NCBI GenBank assembly: GCA_003415625.1
Contig: PYIU01000005.1
Location: forward strand, 3,167,001-3,231,000
Source of the DNA: Aquanectria penicillioides
Taxonomy: Eukaryota > Ascomycota > Sordariomycetes > Hypocreales > Nectriaceae
DNA length: 64,000 nucleotides
Reading direction: 5' to 3'
Translations under genes and position numbers: made by a program
The notes under the pieces: generated by a model
Seen by the model: only the letters and a program-made list of their open reading frames with translations
Databases searched by the model: none
What the model was told of the DNA's origin: nothing
In this document: positions 23,724 through 33,814 of the stretch, piece by piece
Numbering within the stretch: the stretch's first letter is position 1
Layout of the letters: each line of letters opens with the position of its first letter

Positions 23724-26700
23724 ATGTCGAGAAATGTACGTATTGTTTGATTCCAGCTATTGATTTGAAACGAATCTATGTTGAAGGCATTTCCTTTCTT
23801 CGTGGAATACTTTGTGATTGACAAAGCTCATTGTAGCGTCGAGTTGACAGAGCCGGCCCTCGTTCAGCTCCACAGAGCGATCCAAGGATCCGCACAAACC
23901 CGGACGTGCCCATCCCATCCGTCGAGAGAGATGCATTATCGCCAGCAAGCTCTTCAGGGACCACTTCAACAGAGAGCAGTGTCCTTGGTAATCGCACACC
24001 TTCCACCTCTGCCTCCCCGGAAGCACCACTCTCTCCGTCGTCCAGTACAAATAACCAAGCGACTCAGTCAACGACCACCAATATATCAATCACTTTGCAG
24101 AGAATGCGGCTTTCAACACCAGGAGGGCTTGAAAACCTTTCCGATGTCATTGATGCAGTAAACGCCGTCGCTCGAGGATCTGACAGTCGTAGAGTATCAT
24201 TGGCACCAGAGGATCGAAGGAACAGCCCCCAAGTTACACCTCGGCGAAGTCCTAGGGGGCGTCGATCTGGCTCCCAAGCTGTCTTGGCTCGACACGATGT
24301 CAAGGATGAGGAACTTCCTGATGACGCTTTTCATAACCCGTCCTTCCAAGGCGCATTCAGAGATGCGAAAGCCCTGATGGCTAGAACTCAGAATGTGTTG
24401 GGTAGTACCTCTTTGCATACAGATCCTGACTCTACAATGCGGAGATTACACATCAGAGTTGGAGAATTGGCTCGTTTTACATGCCCATCCACCCGAACTG
24501 TCGGTTTTGTTGGCGACTCGGGCGTCGGTAAGTACTTTCCATCCCCACTATGTACGTCGACTATCGCAATGCTGAGACTGTGCCTACAGGTAAAAGTAGT
24601 CTTTTGAACTCTTTACTAGATTTCAAAGGACTTGCGAGAACTGTAAGTGAAGCTCGTGTTCTCAAATGCCTCCAAAGCTTATTCTAATGCTGTTTAGAGC
24701 AACAGCGGAGAGGCTTGCACTTGCGTTGTAACCGAGTATCACTACCATGCACATGATGGCTTCAATATCGATGTCGAATTCTTCTCAGCAGATGAAATTT
24801 CTAACCAAATATGTAGCCTGCTTGAATCTTATCGACGCTTCCATCTTTGCCGGGATGAATTGGACGCTTTGGAGGTACCTCATTATGAAGAGAGGGCCAA
24901 CCATGCGTTGGATACATTCCGTGCCATGTTCAGAGGTCTTATGGATGATGAAGACTTCCTTCTCGATGATTCTGAGGACGAAGTCTATGTGAAGCTTGAT
25001 CAATTGGCTGTGGAAGCGAGACCATCTGAGAGCAACGCTCATCAATCGGGGCACTCGATGCTCACTTGTGCTAATAATTTAGTGGAACTTTCCTCAGAGC
25101 CAAGATCGAGAACAGAACCAGCCAAGTGGCCATTCATTAGAAAGATAAAGTGAGTAAAGAATAAAATATCCAGTGGGAAGTTACTAGGACTAATATTTCA
25201 TAAGGGTATCTCTCAATGCTCATATCCTTAGTAAAGGCCTTATTCTGGTCGACCTTCCCGGTAAGCTGAACAATGATAGCCGGCACTTGATTTTCAACTA
25301 ATACGAACATGGTGGTATAGGACTTCGGGATTTGAACTCGGCCAGAAGAATGGTGACTGAGCGATTCATACTTGAGTGTGATGAAATCTTTGTAATCTGC
25401 AACATTGGACGAGCCGTCACCGACGAAGGAGTTCAGTCAGTATTTCAGCTGGCAAGACGCGCTCAATTATCAAACGTCGGAATTGTATGCACGAGATCTG
25501 ATGTAAGTATTATCATCCCCGCAGCCCGTACTTTTTCCTTGTTGCATACACTAAAGCGTATGGTAAGGATATTCAAGCCGATGAAGCTCGGGTAGACTGG
25601 GGAGGCGAACGAGCTAGAGCCATCCGAAACCAACAAGATCTCATCGCTGCCGATAGGAGAGAGCGCAGCGAGATTGAGTCCGAATTGGCCGAGTATAATT
25701 TGGATGACGATCTTCTTGAAGATGAGAGAGATTACGTGTTTGAACTAAACAGACGTTTATGCCTTGTCGTGTCAGTGATGCTCTGATGTGGTTTATTTAG
25801 ACCACCTGCAATCTTTCTGGCTTGAATATTTACTGATTGGGTTTCAGAAATCGAATTAATGAGCGTAAATTTGCGTATGTCACAGATTAGCCTTTGTTCA
25901 AATCACATGGTTTGCAGATTTACTGACTCTGTCCTCCCATATAGGTTGCATTCTTATCTAGTCCAGAGACGCAACTTAGACGTGTGGAGAGAACTTCGGA
26001 ACCAGTATAGCAGCGAAGTCTCTACTGGAGAAATTAGAGTGTTCTGCGTCAGTAATATGATTTACTGGGAATCTAGGGACAAGCCACAAGCAGCTGCACT
26101 TCCCTCACTCAAGCTAAGTGGGATTCTGGCTGTAAGGAAGCACTGCATCTCCATTGTTGCAAATAGTCAGCGCCGAATCGCCACGCGCTACATGAAAGAC
26201 GACATTCCCGCCCTTTTAGCTCAGATAGAACTCTGGGTTCAATCAGGGGCTGGGAGCGCAGATGCCGAGAGGAAGGAGATTGTTCGCCGCACACTGGATG
26301 AAATAAAGAACAGAGTGGAAACGGTATGTGACAGTTGAAATAATCTGACAGGAAAGCGGCCAGGCAACTGAGCTGACTAGATCCGCAGGATTTGAACCGG
26401 ACCCTTGCCATCAACCGAATGTCAAGGCTGCTCAAGGACGACTTCAGAGATAATATCTATGACAGTATGTAGTTTATATCCGGTTCAATAACACCATACC
26501 ATATAAATTTACGATTTTATAAGTGTCAGAAACAGCTCACTAACGAAATATATTTAGGGAGAGATATATCGGGATGGCGCGAAGCTGCAACAGAAGCAGG
26601 CGCTGATTGGGGAGGAGTAAGTCTTGTCCTCCGAATTGAATGTTCTAAAATGTCTAATCAAGTCTGATAAATAGTGGCACCATCGTAAGTTTAAGCCTTC

Positions 26701-27636
26701 GCAAGCTCAAATTCACGACCGACATATTAACTTTCTCCTAGAATCATATTCTGCGTTTTGTCGCAACTTCGGAGACTATTGCACTTCGGCTGTTGGGTCC
26801 CGTAACTGGAACGAGGAAGCAATTGAAGAAATGGTCGGCGACCTGAGAGGTCCCTGGATAGACCTTTGCACCAGCATCGAAAACCGGAATAATGAGATCG
26901 AAGAACTGCTAGATGGTCTAACAGAATGGACCATTGATCATCTAGGTAAGGCGGTATTTGGCGATTAGGCATCACTTCATCTACTTACTGGGCTGCAGAT
27001 GAGAACATGAGCGGCATGCCTGAGATAACAGGCCCTTTGATTAATGCTCTTATATCTCTGAAGAATGTTTTGTTTATCCATATCAATCAAACTCAAGAGG
27101 GATTTTTAGCAAGTTTAAGGTGTGTTTCAGTAACATTGTCATGGTTGAGATCAACACTCTAAATTCAATTCACTAGGACTCTACGAACCGATGCAATGTC
27201 GGGTCTCCAGACTTCATTTATTGGAAGAGCAATGAATGGCGCATATAGATCTTGCAACCGAGAAGGCGGTATGAAATAATCTTATTTAAAGATAATGACC
27301 CGTCGTAAGAATTACTAACAATGGATTCCAGGAACTGGAAGCCATGCCCGCAGAAAAGGCATCATCAACCGTGTCTTGAGGGATGAAAATCTATTCCGTG
27401 ATCTTATGAAAAATTTCAAAAATGGATTTTGTGAGCTTTCCGATGCTGTCCAAACCAGCTCTCAATCTGCAGTGTCTACTTACATTGAGGCCGTCAAGGA
27501 AACGATGGGTATCATTCTTAGTGACAATGTGGCACTAGAGAGCGAGCAAGACCCCGAATTTCGCCATCGGGTGGATGAAAACGTCAGGGAGGCTAACAGG
27601 GAGATCAACAGAATCAAGGCGGTAATTGTTGAGTAG
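23724..27636 (+). CDS. SLIP-GC-like dynamin-related GTPase, 16 exons
   Basis: Large P-loop GTPase, 973 residues, like fungal proteins annotated nuclear GTPase SLIP-GC. Exons: 23724-23735, 23837-24527, 24590-24642, 24698-25149, 25205-25260, 25321-25502, 25568-25770, 25848-25874, 25945-26323, 26389-26464, 26558-26616, 26675-26684, 26742-26945, 26999-27119, 27177-27268, 27332-27636. All 15 junctions keep phase. N-terminal ~220 residues are Ser/Pro/Arg-rich. Walker A GDSGVGKSS straddles an intron; switch region SGEACTCVVTEYHYH; G3 LVDLPGLRD; a TRSD motif fits G4. The C-terminal half is helical. The first exon is 12 nt and exon 12 only 10 nt. Function in fungi is not established; a role in nuclear or defence-type remodelling is speculation. 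Confidence 0.85.
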
Positions 27637-28443
27637 CTAGAAATACATCAAGCTGTGGAATTGTGTTTATGGGGATATGCAGTCAAGGGCCACTCTTTCT
27701 TCATTTACTTTATAAAATTTCTCGTTGATTTTCATTTCCTTGCTTCATTATATTGACTTTTGTTAGCTGAGGTGACGATTCACCATTTTGGAATGACTTT
27801 TCCAAAGTTTCCTTGATTAATTTGAGGATCTGCTAAATCTGTGTACTCCTTCGTCAATGAGGGGGTAGAGATTTGCGATCGGGGACGTGATGAAAAGCCA
27901 TATCAGTCCAACTACAACCCATGCGACAATAAGTCCCCTGGATATGACGTTCCTTTAACCCATCCATAGGAAGCATCTCGAGCATGATTTATCGAGTAAA
28001 GTTGCTCGGCCTAGATACTGGCAATCTTCAACATTCGTGTCGTGTACTTGACACGATCAGGGCTGTAATATGCATCTCGGTTGGACGTTGTCTCAGGATG
28101 AGCATCATCGCCGAGTCTCTCAATTTGGGGAATTGGTCCCAGTCAAAATGGGATGGGCGCAAAAAGACAGTCCGGCCATGATTGGAAGAGGGACAAACAT
28201 GGATGTCAAACAGGCATACATGCAGGGCAATGTCTTCCCAGTTGAGTGATGCTCATTTCTCCGCAGACGGCGTGGTGCCGAAGCACGGAGCAAATCCGGT
28301 GGCCATCTCAACCATTGAGGATACAACTGCTGCAATTTTGGATTTCTTCCTCTAAAGAAGAGTAAAACAGGTCGGGAAGGTTTCTGTTGAGGTTGACACC
28401 ATCTTCAATTACCTCCCACAGCTGAGGCCGTATATGGCGTGCC
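27637..28443. other. Intergenic, possible remnant upstream of the monooxygenase fragment
   Basis: After the GTPase stop there is an AT-rich terminator-like stretch. Around 28040-28130 scattered residues (LD..., GW..., R.SQFG) weakly recall the middle of LLM monooxygenases, interrupted by stops. This is too weak to call, but it fits a longer decayed gene ending at 28698. Confidence 0.3.
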
Positions 28444-28698
28444 GTAGGCTCTCCCCAAACGCTCGGAGATATTCTAGAGAAGTGGATAGATGAAACTGCA
28501 GTCGACGGGTTCGACATTATTTATGCTGCTGGGCTCGGAGACTTGAAAGACATGGTCAAATTCTTATTCCTGGATTGAAAGATAGACAGAGGGCTGTTTC
28601 AACCCGCAGCAGAGGGGCAGGACTACCCAAAGAATTACCTCGGAGTTGATTTTCCTGAGGGGGGAGGGCTGAGCAGTGACTATCTCGGGTCAAAGTAA
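28444..28698 (+). pseudogene. Decayed LLM-class flavin monooxygenase C-terminus (NtaA/SnaA/DszA-like)
   Basis: One frame reads VGSPQTLGDILEKWIDE, then TAVDGFDIIYA, then after one in-frame TGA at about 28576, IDRGLF, YPKNYLG and DYLGSK before TAA. The order matches the C-terminus of nitrilotriacetate-monooxygenase-like LLM enzymes (G-TPxxxAD-L-W-DGFNL-Y, then RG-F...Y-R-NLG). No start, no upstream open frame and the internal stop indicate a dead fragment. The same frame is already closed by TGA near 28403. An Arg CGA to TGA change at the internal stop would be a C-to-T mutation. Confidence 0.6.
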
Positions 28699-29819
28699 AA
28701 GTAGACGACAGGGTAGTCGTTTGCCATTAGGATGCTGCTTGCGTGCTCTCTAACTAGCTGCGTTGTTCTCGTGTCGACTGAACTAACCGGCTATCGAAAC
28801 GCATCGCTTATAGATTCATGTTGAAGTCACCTTGAAAATACAACTTGGGAGTCAATAAATCATCTTGTTTTTTTTCTCTCCGTTTTGTCTCCTTGCGCAA
28901 AACCTTTTGCCCTAACCCATCAGGTCCATGTTGACTGTGCCGGATAACCGGGTCAAGGTCAAACACGGGGCTCACGCTTAGCATGCACAGGCCGCTGCAA
29001 CGTCTCGCGTACGAAAGCGAAAAATAACAGAAGCTCTCGGCCGAATCCTCGACAAATCGCAGCTCCAAAAGTGGCGTAAAGCTCGATGTGGAGGGGGGGT
29101 TGGTCTTGACGCGCTGGAGCTACTCCAGACACTCGGCTTTGGGCGTCTGAGATCTGAACCGCAACCACCCCTGACACTAACCCAAACCACAACTCTGCGA
29201 CGGCATCGCCATTGGCTGCATCGACAACAATCCCTGCTCAAACTCATTAAGTCAAAACCTGTTGCTCGAACTGTATGATTTTCAGCCTCAGATTGCCGCA
29301 CTCGCCTACGACTGTGCTTCAACGCGACCAACTTGCACTGCGACAGCGGCAAGCCCGCGCTGGCCCAATCACAGCGCGGCCCCGCGGGCAAGAAAGGGCC
29401 TCAATGTGTCAGACGGCCTCTCGGACCGTGATGATTCCTGTTCCTGGCAATCTCCGCCTCGGCCAGCCCTTTGAAAACGGAAATGCGGTTCACTAACTCG
29501 TCTGATGTTCCGTTTAGGGATCCGAGGAGTTGCAGTCTCGCAGGTGACAGCGCGGCAGGTCCCGAGGGTGGGAGGCGTATATAATATCTTGCGAGTCGTC
29601 GCTCCCATCTCATCAGTCAATCCAGTAAATAAGCTTCCTTCTTTTCTTTTGCATACAACATCATTCTTGAAACATTTTTTAACCTATTCATCCCGTTCAT
29701 TTTCTTATCACCTTTCATAATATATCATTCATCTTGGCTGGTCCGTGTTACTTAATCAATCATCCCTATAACTACAAAGACGCCGAGTCCAAGACAATCT
29801 TTTTTTCGTGTCTCTCAAC
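28699..29819. promoter_or_regulatory. Upstream region of the surface-protein gene
   Basis: A TATATAAT-like box lies near 29578-29585, followed by a long CT/T-rich leader to the ATG at 29820. The rest of this 1.1-kb stretch is GC-mixed with no supportable gene. Confidence 0.45.
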
Positions 29820-31181
29820 ATGAAGTTCTCTACGATCCTCCTCATCGACAGTCTCCTGGGCCTAGCATTCGCCTCGCCCGTGCACAATGGCCCTGTCCAT
29901 CGCCGTCTCCCTCTCCGCAATCGAGCCAGCCACATCCACAAGCGCGAGGTTCCCCAGGAACACTCCCATGACTTCGTCCTCACGATAACCCGCGAGTTCC
30001 TCACTCTTGATAACCCCAAGGGAATTGCTGACCCTGTTTTCGGTCTTTTGGGCAATGCCGCCGCTGCTGCTGGAGCTGGAAGCATCACAAACCTCGATTG
30101 CCTGAAGCAGGAGACTGCTGATCAGGCCTTTACCAATGCCAAGGCTCAGAGTGACTTGAGAGGTATGGCGGGCGCTTTGCTTTTCCAAGCCATCGAGAGG
30201 AACACTGGCGGCGTTGGCGTTGCCAGCGTCCTATGCACCGAGACGGCTGTGAACCCTGAGATTGCGGCTTTGACTCAACATCAGGACCCGGCATCAGCAA
30301 ATGCTGGTGCCCTAAACAAGGCTATCACCATTGAATTGGCAAAGCAGCTGGCTGGAATCGGAGCCGATCCCAACTTGGCCCTCCTCAGTGGCACCTTTGC
30401 TCCTGGTGACGTAAGTATCTCTCTATCGCATGCCATTAGTCGGATGAAATTTATTAACCTTCCTCTCTAGACAACCGACACCACTGGCAAGGGCAACTCT
30501 TGTGATGATGAAGAGCCTGATTTGGGTTGCATCTATTCTCAGGGTCTCCTTGTCCTCGATGCTTCCGAAGCTGAAATTTCCTCTGTCGCGGCGGGTGTCT
30601 CTCAGACCTTCACTGGTACTGGTGGAATCTTCGCAACGGACCTCGTCAACTTGGCCTCATTCTCTGTCGCCTCCGTCACTGGAACTGTTGATCTAGCGAC
30701 TGTCGTCAACGGCGGTGGTGCTGGAGCCACAGCCGGCGCTACAGATGCTGCTGCTACAACCCCAGCTCAAAATGTGGCCACTTCCGCCGCAGAATGTGTG
30801 GTCGTGCCGACAACTGCTGCTGCTGTTGCCACCCCAACTGCTGCATCAACTGCTCAGAATGCCGTCTCATCCGCCCCGGCCTCAGCAACGGATGCTGCCA
30901 GCGGCTCGGGTACGAACATTCAGAAGTTCACTGGTACTCTTGGTGGCGCACCCCCGCCTGTCATCTCATCTACCGGCGATCGGCCTTTCTCCGTCAATGG
31001 CAACACCTTCACCGGCTCCGGCGCTGCCCTTGGACGTTCCTGTGATATCCAGCACAACGCATGCGCAAACGCTGCCAACTCCGGTCAGCTCGCCGGTGGA
31101 GTAGCCCAGTGTGAGCTGCAAAATACCGAGTGCAAGGCTGCCAACGCTCTGAAGAGACGTCAGGCTGGTCTTAGAGCTTAA
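29820..31181 (+). CDS. Secreted Ala/Thr-rich surface protein
   Basis: Fungal cell-surface-type protein of 433 residues, function unknown. Exons 29820-30410 and 30471-31181 (60-nt intron, GTAAGT). Signal peptide MKFSTILLIDSLLGLAFA; KR sites near residues 41-42 suggest propeptide processing. Residues about 60-270 are a compact Ala/Leu-rich domain with few cysteines; a Thr/Ala/Ser-rich linker follows (about 290-350). The C-terminus has RPFSVNGNTFTGSGAALGRSC cut by DIQHNACANAANSG and two later cysteines, a motif I recognise from conserved ascomycete surface proteins. The ending KRRQAGLRA lacks a hydrophobic GPI tail, so it is probably released or wall-bound rather than GPI-anchored. Confidence 0.75.
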
Positions 31182-31667
31182 AATGGCCGAAGTATCATCT
31201 TTACCGCGGGCTGCGGAGCTGGATGTCCGACCCGATAGGTCCTTGCTGGATTCAAGACCGCCAAGTTTGTCCTTGGCTCGGTAGATGAAGGAAAAATGAG
31301 AATTCAATTCTCGTGTTACGATAGTAGCTTTGCATAGCTAGTGATTTAATGAACTTATTATACGGAGTACACTTTACTCCTCTGCACGATGCAACAGGTG
31401 GTTTTCCGAGCCATGCACACCGTACCCTAGAGCCACACATTTCAACCATGTCAACTCGACTACTAGGGGGATCTCTTGACTGAGAATCTGTCACGGAGGA
31501 AAGGTCGGCTTAGAGATCCCCCCTCGTACCCCAGTAGCCAACCAAATATTCCCTCATTAGAAGTATGAATAGTCTGAAACAATTATGCTAGAGTCTATGA
31601 CTTTAAATGTATTAATTATCAGGAATTTTTCTATTCGAAACAGTTAATTTTACAATCATGTATGATT
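31182..31667. other. Intergenic, tail-to-tail
   Basis: 3' ends of the surface protein and the minus-strand permease meet here. Nothing else is visible. Confidence 0.5.
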
Positions 31668-33212
31668 TTATGTCCTCACTGCCCCTGATCGAAGGTCCGC
31701 TTCAGCAAGCGAGACCATCTTTGTTCTATACACTAATTTGTGACCTATAACCAGCACAATAAAAAGGAGAACACTAATGTAACTCGTGAAAAATTTGCTA
31801 GTGTCCCAATTGATGAACACCTCAAATCCGTTTGTGAGCACAATTAGAACACTGAAAAAGAGTCCGTACCAAGACAGGTAGGGCTGCAGGGGTGCGGCGT
31901 ATGGGAGGTCCGCTCGGCTCATACCCTGGAGCTCAAGGGCCTTCATGAAGCGAAGGTGGCAAACGTTGATGATGGCCCATGAGATAAATCCAGCGACTGA
32001 GACAATGTTGAGAAGCCATTGGAACACGACTGCTCCATCTGTGGAAAGATTGAGAAATCCAAGAAAACCCACCAGGGAACACACCCCAACAGCGTAGTAG
32101 GGCGTTCCGAAACGGTTCGTTTTTTGAAACAAAGTAGGAGCATGACCAGAACTAGCCAGCGCGATGAGAATGCGGCTGCTAGAGTAGACATCGGAGTTGG
32201 CAGCGGTAAGCACAGCTGTCAAAAGAACGGCATTTAAGATGGATGGCAACACGCGGACACCCGCTAGTTTCGCCATAATGACAAGCGGGGAAGCTGAAGC
32301 ATCTTGAGAGTCGCTGAGAAGAGACTCTTCAGTGTAGGGAACGTTGAGTCCAAGGAAGAACACTGTTGAGACGAATAGGAAGAAGACGCCCCAGAAGGTC
32401 CAACGAGTGGCAGAGGGAATGCTCTTTTGCGGGTTTTCTGTCTCGCCTGCGCCAATACCGACGAGTTCTGCGCCCTGAAAACTGAAACCGGCAGTAATAA
32501 GAACTGACCAGAAGGCAATAAATTTTCCAACGTCGCCTTCCTTTACCGATGCGGCAAATGCACCGGGGTCTTTCCAATATTTGAAGCCGATGTATCCTTG
32601 GTCACCAACGCCAGCATTGATGCAAATTGAAAAGACAAGGAAGCCGAGGATTGTGACGACCTTGATGCTGGAAAACCACATTTCAAATTCGCCAAACCAT
32701 CGGATAGGCATAAAGTTGGCGAGGGTGAACAAAACCCAGAACACGGCGATCCAAATGCCCACGCTCAGGCTCTTCTCCCAGTACTGGATAATCAAACCCG
32801 CTGCGGTAAGCTCAAGGGCAAAGGTTAATGACCAACTGAACCAATAAATCCATCCCATGGCAAATCCCAGGGTCGGGTCGACAAAGCGGGAAGCATATGT
32901 GGTGAAGGATCCAGGGACGGGGATGTAAGCTGCCATTTCTCCCAAGGCCGTCATGACGGAGAAGAGAACCGAGCCCAGGAACACAAAAGCAATGAGAAGA
33001 GACGCAGGACCGGCAGTTGCTAGCGCAGATCCTGTTCCTAGAAATAGACCTGTTCCGATGGTTGCGCCGATGGCGATGAACTGCAAATGTCGGCTGTGAA
33101 GGCCACGCTCGAGGCCGCTGTCGCTTAGAGCTGTCTCGACGTCGTCCTTGCCTGTTGGGCCAGATGAATCGGGGTCGCTATAGCGGCGAATGCCATCATG
33201 CGAGGGTTCCAT
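31668..33212 (-). CDS. Amino-acid permease (APC superfamily, fungal YAT type)
   Basis: Plasma-membrane amino-acid:proton symporter, 514 residues, intronless, 12 predicted TM segments. The N-terminus is polar; TM1 has the substrate-binding motif IAIGATIGTGLFLGTG. Other family blocks: GEMAAYIPVPGSFTTYASRFVD is split here as GEMAAYIPVPGSF and YASRFVDP, then GFAMGWIYWFSW, FSFQGAELVGIGAGE, and ANSDVYSSSRILIALA. It is closest in style to the general/dicarboxylic/proline permease group, but specificity cannot be read. ATG at 33212 is the first methionine and precedes a normal hydrophilic N-terminus. Its promoter region is shared head-to-head with the homeobox gene. Confidence 0.92.
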   Translation of the reverse strand: MEPSHDGIRRYSDPDSSGPTGKDDVETALSDSGLERGLHSRHLQFIAIGATIGTGLFLGTGSALATAGPASLLIAFVFLGSVLFSVMTALGEMAAYIPVPGSFTTYASRFVDPTLGFAMGWIYWFSWSLTFALELTAAGLIIQYWEKSLSVGIWIAVFWVLFTLANFMPIRWFGEFEMWFSSIKVVTILGFLVFSICINAGVGDQGYIGFKYWKDPGAFAASVKEGDVGKFIAFWSVLITAGFSFQGAELVGIGAGETENPQKSIPSATRWTFWGVFFLFVSTVFFLGLNVPYTEESLLSDSQDASASPLVIMAKLAGVRVLPSILNAVLLTAVLTAANSDVYSSSRILIALASSGHAPTLFQKTNRFGTPYYAVGVCSLVGFLGFLNLSTDGAVVFQWLLNIVSVAGFISWAIINVCHLRFMKALELQGMSRADLPYAAPLQPYLSWYGLFFSVLIVLTNGFEVFINWDTSKFFTSYISVLLFIVLVIGHKLVYRTKMVSLAEADLRSGAVRT

Positions 33213-33814
33213 GGTTGTGAACCGGGCGAACTTGAGAGTATGGAGTTGAATAGGCCCAATATGGTCGAAACTTGGGGAATAATGTCATGAGTGCTGCCTC
33301 TAAGAAGAGAAGAGCAACCAAGGGACAACCACCACGCCCCCTTTTGTAGTTTTTTTTTTCTTTCCCCAGCGACGAGGGCCCCCTTGCCCTCGGAAGATTT
33401 ATTGCTAGTTCTTTTTTACACATACATGTTTTGTCATGTCATGGCATTAGCCTGGAAAACAACGGCATAGACAAGGCGTAGATGACGGTTTTCGACAGGA
33501 AGAAATTACTTGAAAACAATTCAGAATACCCCGGAAACTCGGTGGAGTCGGTGGGGGCAGCAGGGGACGACAAGGCGCAAAAGACGCGGATTGAAGATGA
33601 ACTACGAACTCCACTAAATCGTTCTAGAAACCGAAATCACGCCCTGTGTTCGCCTGTGCTGAGATTGACTTATAACCGCCCGATCTCGGAGTTTTTTCGG
33701 GCAAAACTTTCTTCTCCCGGCGCCCACTCTTGCTGGGCCGAGACGGAGCGGGTTCGAGATAGCATCATCCCACACGCTGCTGCTGCCAGAGAGCTCCCGC
33801 TGTCAGGCTGGAAA
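33213..33814. promoter_or_regulatory. Divergent promoter of permease and homeobox gene
   Basis: A 0.6-kb head-to-head spacer. A frame in phase with the homeobox gene is open from an ATG at 33482, so part of it could be an N-terminal extension; I prefer 5' leader. A long T-run lies near 33350. Confidence 0.45.

Noticed and set aside
26385..26402. GGATTTGAACCGGA resembling a reversed tRNA B box
   Set aside because: It lies at an exon start of the GTPase gene, and no A box or cloverleaf can be drawn around it.
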